This document shows, piece by piece, positions 15,360-20,973 of a DNA stretch of 20,973 nucleotides (position 1 is the stretch's first letter; the number at the start of each line of letters is the position of its first letter). This DNA comes from an uncultured Lachnospiraceae bacterium. Its GTDB lineage: Bacteria > Bacillota > Clostridia > Lachnospirales > Lachnospiraceae. The translations under genes and the position numbers were made by a program. The notes under the pieces were generated by a model, which had not been told where the DNA came from, did no database searches, and worked only from the letters and a program-made list of their open reading frames with translations. The DNA lies in assembly GCA_910577765.1 (NCBI GenBank), contig CAJTOV010000062.1, forward strand, positions 1 to 20,973, written 5' to 3'.

Positions 15360-15488
15360 GCTTTTTTCACTCCCACTCATGGCAGGGTACTCCGCTTTTT
15401 TGGCTCCTACTTATTGGCAAGGTACTCCGCTTTTTTCACTCCCACTTAACGGCAGGGTACTCCGCTTTTTTGAGTATCGCTACTCGTT
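15328..15488 (-). ncRNA. toxI: ToxI-type antitoxin RNA with three tandem repeats
   Basis: On the minus strand three near-identical units begin with AAAAAAGCGGAGTACC: 15471-15437 (35 nt), 15436-15402 (35 nt) and 15401-15368 (34 nt). A fourth A6-GCGG start runs into the terminator. Known type III antitoxins have about 3 to 5.5 repeats of 34-36 nt, so size and number fit the AntiQ and Bacillus ToxI type. Each unit contains AGTACCcTGCC and a G-rich GTGGGAG core that could form the pseudoknot typical of these RNAs. Ahead of the first unit is a small hairpin, GAGTA-GCGA-TACTC (plus 15472-15485). The transcript start at about 15488 is inferred from the promoter. The RNA neutralises the ToxN encoded directly downstream. 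Confidence 0.9.
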
Positions 15489-15494
15489 GTTATT

Positions 15495-15523
15495 ATTATA
15501 CATGGCGGGCAGAAATATGTCAA
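15495..15523 (-). promoter_or_regulatory. Consensus promoter of the toxIN locus
   Basis: On the minus strand a perfect TTGACA (plus 15518-15523) and a perfect TATAAT (plus 15495-15500) are separated by exactly 17 bases. It is the strongest promoter in the window, as needed for excess antitoxin RNA. Confidence 0.9.
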
Positions 15524-15558
15524 TACCGCCGATTTTCTGATTATTCAGAGCCACAGCG

Positions 15559-16500
15559 TTACAGTTCCTTGGAAAACTCCCGCAGCCGTTTCTCCATCTC
15601 CCGCCCATGCTCCTGGGCCAGTTTAATGAAGTACCAGCCCGCCTTGCTTGGCGGGTTATTTTTATTGTAGACCATGGCCACCTCCCAGACCGGGTCCGAG
15701 GTCAGGTAGAACCAGGCGGCCCGGTCATAGTTGCCGGCATGGGACTGGGGGATGATGGTACAGCATATGTCGTGGGCAACCATCTTGCTGAGTACGTGGT
15801 TCATGGAGGTCTCAAAAAGGATCTTAGGTTCAAAGCCGGCTGCCTCAAAGTGGGGCCGCAGCACATTGCGCTGGGTGGAGCTGGCAAAGACCAGGGAGAA
15901 GGGCTCCCCGGCAAACAGGGAAAGGTCAATGGTGGGGAAGGGGGCGCCGGCAGGTGCCCCGTATTTCTTAGCCAGGGGATGGCAGCGGTTCACCCCCAGC
16001 ACCAGACGTTCGTTGTAGAGATGCACGTACTCCAGATTGATCTTGTCCGGCTCCTTCACCAGCACCAGCCCCAGGTCAAGGTGGCCTGCCAGCAGCTTCT
16101 CATGCTGGTTGCGGACAATGCCCTCGTACAGGTTCAGGGTCACATTGGGGTAACGTTTGCTGAATTCAGGAAACACGTCCACGAACATGTTGCTGCCGTG
16201 CTCCGTGGTCATGCCCAGCTCGATGACACCGGCGCTGGAATCCACCAGGTCAGCGATCTGGTTGTAGGTATTCTTCTTGATGGTCATAATATCTTTTGCG
16301 TTTTTCACGTAGATTTTCCCGGCCTGGGTCATCTCCAGATGGTGGGTGGTCCGGTAGAAGAGCTGGATATTCAGCTCCTTTTCCAGCTTGATCAGCTGCT
16401 GGTTCAGGCCTGACTGGCTGATGAACAGGGACTCTGCTGCCTTGGAAATGCTTCCGTTCTCCGCGATGGCGATAACGTATTCTAACTGTTTGAGATCCAT
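15559..16500 (-). CDS. LysR-family transcriptional regulator
   Basis: A 313-residue LysR-type regulator of standard length. The start at 16500 (MDLKQLEYV) has AAAGGAGG about ten bases upstream; the longer frame to 16593 has no such site. Residues 1-60 form the HTH (ENGSISKAAESLFISQSGLNQQLIKLEKEL). Residues about 90-300 form the periplasmic-binding-like effector domain (GVIELGMTTEHGSNM, LDLGLVLVKEPD, ERLVLGVNRCHPLAKK). It is divergent from the TRAP transporter operon and probably controls it in response to the transported compound. The effector is not predictable. Since the TRAP operon is broken, this regulator may be a remnant of a lost pathway. Confidence 0.88.
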   Translation of the reverse strand: MDLKQLEYVIAIAENGSISKAAESLFISQSGLNQQLIKLEKELNIQLFYRTTHHLEMTQAGKIYVKNAKDIMTIKKNTYNQIADLVDSSAGVIELGMTTEHGSNMFVDVFPEFSKRYPNVTLNLYEGIVRNQHEKLLAGHLDLGLVLVKEPDKINLEYVHLYNERLVLGVNRCHPLAKKYGAPAGAPFPTIDLSLFAGEPFSLVFASSTQRNVLRPHFEAAGFEPKILFETSMNHVLSKMVAHDICCTIIPQSHAGNYDRAAWFYLTSDPVWEVAMVYNKNNPPSKAGWYFIKLAQEHGREMEKRLREFSKEL

Positions 16501-16635
16501 GGTCTGTGTCCTCCTTTGGGAATTTATGTACTCCCGGAATCTTCCGGACGCACTCTGGGATTCACCGGCATACCGGCAGCAGGCCTCTGCCATAGGCTGT
16601 CAGTGTGTTTAAATATCACGTTTCATACTCTGGAA

Positions 16636-16647
16636 ATCTGTACAGAT
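16636..16647. promoter_or_regulatory. Perfect 12-base palindrome between LysR and TRAP genes
   Basis: ATCTGTACAGAT is a perfect palindrome, and ATCTG occurs again at 16654-16658. A second, looser inverted repeat, ACTA-N7-TAGT, lies nearby at about 16680-16694, next to the -35 box of the TRAP promoter. Either could be the binding site of the divergent LysR regulator. Confidence 0.4.
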
Positions 16648-16697
16648 CTGACAATCTGCAAGAAGTAAATACACTAGCAACTAGAATTATTAGTAAC

Positions 16698-16726
16698 TTT
16701 ACTTCTGATTATACCACAGCTATAAT
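16698..16726 (+). promoter_or_regulatory. Promoter of the TRAP transporter operon
   Basis: TTTACT at 16698-16703 and a perfect TATAAT at 16721-16726 are separated by 17 bases. The DctQ start follows at 16779. Confidence 0.6.
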
Positions 16727-16778
16727 CAAAATACACGTTTTCGAAAGCGAAGTTACAGAGGGAAGGAAAATAGAGGAA

Positions 16779-17270
16779 ATGAACATTGTAAAGTGGCTTG
16801 ACAAGAATCTGGAGCTGATGATTCTTGCATTCCTGCTGGCCGTCATGAGCGTGCTGTCATTTACCAATGTGATCATGCGCTACTGCTTTCACAGTGCCCT
16901 GAGCTGGTCCGACGAGATCTGCTGTTACTGTCTGGCGCTGTCGGCATTTTTCAGCCTGCCCTGCGCCGTCCGCATGGGAACCTCCATCCGGGTGGACACC
17001 TTCACCACCATGCTTCCGAAGCAGGTACAGAAGGCAGTGGAGCAGGTATGCAGTGTGGCAATGATCCTGTTTCTGGTATTTCTGCTGAAAGGGACCCTGG
17101 GGATTGTGGAAAATGCGGCCAAAGTGGGCCAGGCCAGTCCGGCCCTGCGGATTCCACTGGCCCGGATCTACAGCGTCATGGGCGTGGCCGTGCTGCTGGG
17201 AATCCTGCGGTACGTACAGATGCTGGTACTGGGACTGAGAAAACATTCCGGGGAAGGGGGAGAGGCCTAA
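16779..17270 (+). CDS. TRAP transporter small permease (DctQ)
   Basis: A 163-residue membrane protein with four hydrophobic segments, the standard DctQ layout. Landmarks are LSFTNVIMRYCF, LSWSDEICCYCLALSAFFSLPCAVRMGTSIRVD and a last segment at about 130-150. ATG 16779 is chosen because the preceding 58 residues of the open frame are polar and begin before the promoter; GGAAGG lies about 11 bases upstream and GAGG directly before the start. It would pair with DctM to form a sodium-driven importer fed by a DctP binding protein. The stop overlaps the DctM start by one base (TAATG). The partner genes downstream are broken, so this subunit probably has no working system. Confidence 0.88.
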   Translation: MNIVKWLDKNLELMILAFLLAVMSVLSFTNVIMRYCFHSALSWSDEICCYCLALSAFFSLPCAVRMGTSIRVDTFTTMLPKQVQKAVEQVCSVAMILFLVFLLKGTLGIVENAAKVGQASPALRIPLARIYSVMGVAVLLGILRYVQMLVLGLRKHSGEGGEA

Positions 17271-18409
17271 TGGCAATCGGATTATTTTTCGGGGTTCTGG
17301 CCCTGCTTCTGGCAGTGGCCATGCCGGTAGGGGGCGTGTTCGGCATCATGGCGATCTTCCCCAGCCTTCTGAATCCCCAGTTCTCCTTTTCTGCCACAGA
17401 CGTGGCCCGGAGTATGTTCGCCGGAATGAACAGCTTCACCCTGCTGGCGGTTCCCATGTTCATGGTGTCCGGTATGATCATGGCCGAAGGGGGACTGTCA
17501 GAGCGGCTGTTTAACTTTTTTGCCTATTTCATCGGCAACAAGACCGCAGGCTTTCCCTGCGCCGTGGTGGTCACCTGCATGTTCTACGCGGCTATTTCCG
17601 GCTCTTCACCGGCCACGGTGTCCGCGGTGGGGGCCATGACCATTCCGTTTCTGGTAAATATGGGGTATGACCTGGTATTTGCCGCAGCCATTGTCACCGT
17701 GGCCGGAGGCCTGGGGGTGATCATCCCGCCCAGTATTTCCTATATTGTATACTCGGCGGCTGCCAATGCCTCCCCCTCCAGACTGTTTATCGCCGGAATC
17801 ATTCCCGGTATTCTCATCGGTGTCAGCCTGATGGTCTACTGTTTTTACTACTGTAAGAAGCATGGGGAGGACCGGGAGCGGCTGATGGCCAACTATAAGG
17901 CTATCCGGGAGAAAGGCTTTCTGCCTCTTTTAAGGGAAAGTGTCTGGGCCCTGCTGACGCCGGTCATTATTCTGGGAACCATTTATTCCGGCATATGCAG
18001 TCCCACGGAATCTGCGGTGATCAGTGTGTTCTACGGACTGTTTGTGTGTATTTTCGTGTATAAGACCATTCAGGTCCGTGAGATCGGCAGGGTCTTTATG
18101 TCCGGGGCAAAGACATATGTGAATATCCTGTTTGTCATTGCGGCTGCCAACGGGTTTGCCCGGTGCCTGACGCTGCTCCGGTATCCCCAGACCATCAGTA
18201 AGTCGGTGCTGGCGGTGTCGGACAACCGGATCGTGATCCTGCTGATCATGAATGCCATTATGCTGGTGTGCGGCATGATCATTGACAACATTCCAAACAT
18301 TATGATCCTGACCCCAATCCTGGTGCCTATTGCCACGGCGGTAGGCGTGGACCCGGTGCATTTCGGAATTATCATGACATGCAACCTGGCTGAACAATGG
18401 TCTCTATGA
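17270..18409 (+). pseudogene. TRAP transporter large permease (DctM), 3' end deleted
   Basis: The frame begins at ATG 17270, overlapping the DctQ stop, and gives a typical DctM: many membrane segments with GSSPATVSAVGAM, VAGGLGVIIPPSI, CSPTESAVISVFYGL, and PNIMILTPILVPIA. DctM proteins are about 425-430 residues and continue after HFGII..NLA with a sequence like IGFVTPPVG and the final membrane segments. Here the reading breaks after NLA (about 18391) into six unrelated residues and a stop at 18409, giving 379 residues. The next bases, in another frame, read as the tail of a DctP binding protein. A deletion that joined the two genes explains this. The protein is almost certainly non-functional. 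Confidence 0.85.
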
Positions 18410-18668
18410 AAGCCTGGATGACAAGACCAGGGCCCTGGTGGATGCATGCGCCGCAGAGGCAACTGCTTACGGCAACGAGAAGGCCGACGAAAGCATTGCC
18501 CAGTACAAAAAGACCTGCCAGGACGCAGGCTGCGAGATCATTGTTCTTGAGGACAGTGTTCTGGCACAGCTAAAGGAAAAAGCCTCGGTAGTTTATGACA
18601 TGGTGCGCAAGGACCAGGGGGATGAGCTGGTGGACAAGCTGCTGGCAGCCATTGAGTCGGTAAAGTAA
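18387..18668 (+). pseudogene. 3' remnant of a TRAP solute-binding protein (DctP)
   Basis: From about 18387 the frame ending at 18668 reads WLNNGLYESLDDKTRALVDA and on to a lysine-rich helical C-terminus (YKKTCQDAGCEIIVLEDS, DMVRKDQGDELVDKLLAAIE). This is the last 90 or so residues of a DctP-type protein, normally about 340 residues with a signal peptide. The N-terminal three quarters, including the ligand site, are absent. An internal ATG at 18438 could start a 76-residue peptide, but there is no ribosome binding site. The fragment abuts the broken DctM gene in a different frame, marking the deletion point at about 18385-18393. Confidence 0.82.
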
Positions 18669-18669
18669 A

Positions 18670-18714
18670 CCTCCCTGTGGAGGACATTTCCGGGCGCGGC
18701 GAGGCTGCGCCCGG
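18670..18714 (+). repeat. Two hairpins between the dctP remnant and the amidohydrolase gene
   Basis: CCTCC-CTGT-GGAGG occupies 18670-18683. CCGGGCGCGGC (18690-18700) pairs with GCTGCGCCCGG (18704-18714) with a 3-base loop and one G-U pair. No T run follows, so this is more likely an RNA-processing or stabilising structure, or a partial terminator, than a clean stop. Confidence 0.55.
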
Positions 18715-18748
18715 ACTACATATGCCAGAATAAAGCGAGGAATAACAT

Positions 18749-19882
18749 GTGAATGCATTTCTGATTAAAAACGGCGCCGTATACCATCCGGACCGTCACG
18801 GCTGTATCCGGGAAGACGTGGCCGTGGAAAACGGCAGAATCGCCCAGGTGGAACCGGGAAAAAGCTATGTGGAGATTGATGCCCAGGGGTGTATCCTGAC
18901 ACCGGGCCTTATTGACTACCACGTCCATTATTTTCACCGGGGCACTGAAAATGGCGTCAGCCCGGATACTGCCTCCTTCCCCTGCGGCATTACCACCGCC
19001 GTGGACGGGGGCAGCTGCGGGGCAGCCAATTATGAGCTGTACCGCCAAAGTGTCATGGCTCACAGCGATGTGCGGATTCTCAACTTTCTTCTTATGGCCA
19101 GCGGCGGCCAGGTTACGGACCGGTACCCGGAACGGCTGGATGCGGAATATTTTGACAAGGACAAGATCCGGCATCTGTTCGGCAGATACCCCGGAAACCT
19201 GGTCGGCTTAAAGACCCGGATGTCCCGGGGCATTATCTGCCCGGACAAGGCAGAGCAGTCCCTGGCAGAGACCGTGGACCTGGCCGGGGAGCTGGGCTGT
19301 CCGGTGGCGGTCCATGTGACGGACCCGGTGATGGACCTGGAGAAGCTGGCCGGAATCCTGCGGCCTGGGGATATTGTCTGCCACTGCTACCAGGGCAAGG
19401 GTACAGAGACCATTCTGAACCGGGACGGCACGGTCCGGGCGGGAATCCTGGAGGCCAGGAAGCGGGGAGTCCTTTTTGACGCCAGCAACGGCAGGAACAA
19501 TTACGATCTGGAGGTGTGCCGCCAGGCCCTGGCCCAGGGCTTTGTCCCGGACATTATCAGTTCGGACATGAATACCTGCGGTCTCTTCCTCCAGCCCCTT
19601 CACAGCCTGCCCAGGATCATGAGCAAGTACCTGGCCCTGGGCATGGCCCTGGAGGATGTACTGGACGCGGTGACCCTGACCCCGGCCCGGCTGCTCCACA
19701 GGGAAGAGCTGGCTTCCATGGAGGTGGGAACGACGGCAGATCTTGCGGTTCTGCGGGTGGTCAGCAAAGACCTGGATTACAGTGATATGGCCGGACACCG
19801 GATGAAGGGCAGCCAGGCCATAGTGCCCCAGATGACCATGAAGGGCGGGAAGATTGTGTATTGCCAGGCGGATTTTAATTAG
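18749..19882 (+). CDS. Amidohydrolase-family metallohydrolase (EF_0837/deacetylase-like)
   Basis: A 377-residue cytoplasmic enzyme of the amidohydrolase superfamily. Metal ligands are evident: DYHVH (His58, His60), Lys155 in LVGLKTRMS (carboxylated Lys in this family), His189 in VAVHV, His212 in VCHCYQGKG and Asp273 in ISSDMNT. The sequence recalls the EF_0837/AHA_3915 group of amidohydrolases or deacetylases, related to dihydroorotase and D-aminoacylase. The start is GTG 18749 with GAGG about eight bases upstream; no in-frame ATG is near. It follows the TRAP genes, so it probably acts on the compound the transporter once imported, perhaps an N-acyl or cyclic amide. The exact substrate is unknown. 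It looks intact although the transporter is broken. Confidence 0.82.
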   Translation: MNAFLIKNGAVYHPDRHGCIREDVAVENGRIAQVEPGKSYVEIDAQGCILTPGLIDYHVHYFHRGTENGVSPDTASFPCGITTAVDGGSCGAANYELYRQSVMAHSDVRILNFLLMASGGQVTDRYPERLDAEYFDKDKIRHLFGRYPGNLVGLKTRMSRGIICPDKAEQSLAETVDLAGELGCPVAVHVTDPVMDLEKLAGILRPGDIVCHCYQGKGTETILNRDGTVRAGILEARKRGVLFDASNGRNNYDLEVCRQALAQGFVPDIISSDMNTCGLFLQPLHSLPRIMSKYLALGMALEDVLDAVTLTPARLLHREELASMEVGTTADLAVLRVVSKDLDYSDMAGHRMKGSQAIVPQMTMKGGKIVYCQADFN

Positions 19883-19956
19883 AATAAAGAAACCGGACTT
19901 GTGGCATCTGCTATGAAGAGAGAAAGAATGCAGATTACAGGAGGGGCAGGGACGCC

Positions 19957-20223
19957 TTACTCCTCAATCACCTGTATCTCCAGATAATCAAACCCCACCT
20001 GCTCAATAAAGCTGTCCTGGCGGAACCGTGTCCTGGCTACCCGCTGGAACTCGGAAATATTGGCGTCCAGCCAGATGGGCTTTTCCAGGTCAAACTGGTA
20101 GCAGATATCCTCCAGGGACTGAAATACCATGGCGGTGCGGGACAGACTGTAGTCCGTGATACACACAACCGTGTCCCGGAGCATATGGTTGTCCTTCCAA
20201 AGCTTTCCCCACATACGGAACAT
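19957..20223 (-). CDS. Small conserved protein of unknown function
   Basis: An 88-residue acidic and aromatic protein (MFRMWGKLWKDNHM start, KPIWLDANISEF, DYLEIQVIEE end). The start has AAGGAG eight bases upstream. I believe similar short proteins are common in Lachnospiraceae, but I know of no function. There is no signal peptide, membrane segment or metal motif. It lies 79 bases after the MATE exporter gene on the same strand and may be cotranscribed with it; a hairpin of ten pairs (20252-20261 with 20273-20282) stands between them but has no T run. Confidence 0.75.
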   Translation of the reverse strand: MFRMWGKLWKDNHMLRDTVVCITDYSLSRTAMVFQSLEDICYQFDLEKPIWLDANISEFQRVARTRFRQDSFIEQVGFDYLEIQVIEE

Positions 20224-20302
20224 AGGCGGAATCTCCTTTCTGATGCCTTCTGAAACAGTCCGGGGGCTGCCTGGACTGTTTCGTTTCGGATTTCAGTATA
20301 GC

Positions 20303-20973
20303 TTATATTGACGGGAATGTAAAGCTGCTTCCAAAGTACTTCTTCCATGTAGTCACAAAGAAGAACACCGTTACTGCCAGGGCCGGCACCTCCGCCGCCA
20401 CCACTGCCAGCCAGATGCCGTCCAGGCCGGTCCAGACCGGAAGGGCCACCACCGCCGCCACCTGGAATACCAGGGTCCGCAGGAAGGATATGGCCGCGGA
20501 TACAGGACCGTTTCCCAGGGAGGTGAAATAGGCGGAGCCATAGATATTAAAGCCCATGACCAGGAAGGAGAAGGAATAGATCATGAACCCCCGCCCGGTT
20601 ATGGTGCACAGTTCCGGGTCATACCCTACAAAGATCCGGGCCAGGGGGAAAGCCAGCACCTCTGCCAGCCCGGTCAGCGCAATCCCCGCGGTTCCCATAA
20701 TCACCAGGCTCTTCTTAAGAAGGCTCCGGACCTCATCCAGCCCGCCGGCCCCATAATGGTAACCGGTGAGAGGTGCACTGCCGATGGAATACCCCAGGAA
20801 CATGGCAATAAAAATGAAATTCACATACATGATCACCCCATAGGCCGCGATGCCGTCCTCCCCGGCAAACCGGATCAGCTGGAAATTGTAAAGGATGTTC
20901 ACCAGGGACATGGACAGATTGGTCATAAGCTCCGAGGAGCCGTTAAGGCAGGTTTTTACCAGAATCTTCCCGT
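20303..20973 (-). CDS. MATE-family multidrug/drug-sodium antiporter (5' part beyond the window)
   Basis: The frame is open from 20973 to the stop at 20303, about 222 residues, corresponding to the C-terminal half of a MATE exporter of about 450 residues. The first residues read GKILVKTCLNGSSELMTNLS, a characteristic stretch at the start of the second half; the internal ATG at 20926 is not the true start. Six or so membrane segments follow, with GYSIGSAPLTGYHYGAG, GRGFMIYSFSFLVMGFNIYGSAYF and a C-terminal end at FTFPSI. MATE proteins export drugs or metabolites using sodium or proton gradients. Substrate unknown. Confidence 0.88.
   Translation of the reverse strand, partial: GKILVKTCLNGSSELMTNLSMSLVNILYNFQLIRFAGEDGIAAYGVIMYVNFIFIAMFLGYSIGSAPLTGYHYGAGGLDEVRSLLKKSLVIMGTAGIALTGLAEVLAFPLARIFVGYDPELCTITGRGFMIYSFSFLVMGFNIYGSAYFTSLGNGPVSAAISFLRTLVFQVAAVVALPVWTGLDGIWLAVVAAEVPALAVTVFFFVTTWKKYFGSSFTFPSI

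Noticed and set aside
15362..15471. Tandem repeats considered as a CRISPR array
   Set aside because: The units abut without spacers, and promoter, terminator and toxin gene match a type III antitoxin RNA instead. No cas genes are present.
17048..17269. Extended N-terminus for the DctM gene
   Set aside because: The extension overlaps the DctQ coding region in another frame and has no membrane or signal character; ATG 17270 has the usual TAATG overlap.
18438..18668. A stand-alone 76-residue gene
   Set aside because: The reading continues upstream into DctP-like residues to about 18387, and no ribosome binding site precedes the internal ATG, so it is better read as a dctP remnant.
20252..20282. 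Hairpin after the MATE gene considered as a terminator
   Set aside because: The ten-pair stem lacks a T run on either strand, so termination is doubtful.

Overview
The window reads as chromosomal DNA of a GC-rich member of the Firmicutes, most likely family Lachnospiraceae (an Enterocloster/Clostridium-like gut anaerobe). This is inferred from a GerMN-type lipoprotein, a HrcA/CIRCE-like operator on clpB, strong AGGAGG-type ribosome binding sites, sigma-A promoters and the overall gene families. The genus is a guess.

Layout. 1-1283: edge of a structured repeat, a FabT-like MarR regulator and a GerMN lipoprotein. 1284-1673: a terminator and a second, larger copy of the structured repeat. 1674-3546: a tightly overlapping, AT-richer three-gene operon (XRE regulator, ImmA/IrrE metallopeptidase, PIN-domain protein) that looks like an acquired toxin-antitoxin or stress module. 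3650-6082: a large modular glycosyltransferase. 6132-6186: a bidirectional terminator. 6208-10239: an alpha-glucoside utilisation locus resembling glvA-glvC-glvR, with GH4 phospho-glucosidase and PTS EIICB on the minus strand and a divergent RpiR-type regulator. 10417-10941: PadR-like regulator. 10961-11060: three GC-rich palindromic tandem repeats. 11096-12037: a tyrosine-recombinase-like protein that appears to have lost its nucleophile. 12125-14713: clpB behind a promoter overlapped by a CIRCE-like element. 14765-15523 (minus): a complete type III toxin-antitoxin locus of the ToxIN/AbiQ type, with consensus promoter, three 34-35 nt antitoxin RNA repeats, terminator and ToxN endoribonuclease. 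15559-19882: a LysR regulator divergent from a TRAP transporter and amidohydrolase operon in which a deletion has fused dctM to the tail of dctP. 19957-20973 (minus): a small conserved protein and the C-terminal half of a MATE exporter that runs off the window.

The most notable system is the type III toxin-antitoxin locus, whose RNA antitoxin lies outside any coding region and shows up only as a tandem repeat with promoter and terminator. Next are the XRE/ImmA/PIN operon and the internal deletion in the TRAP operon. All family calls come from reading motifs by eye; no database search was possible.
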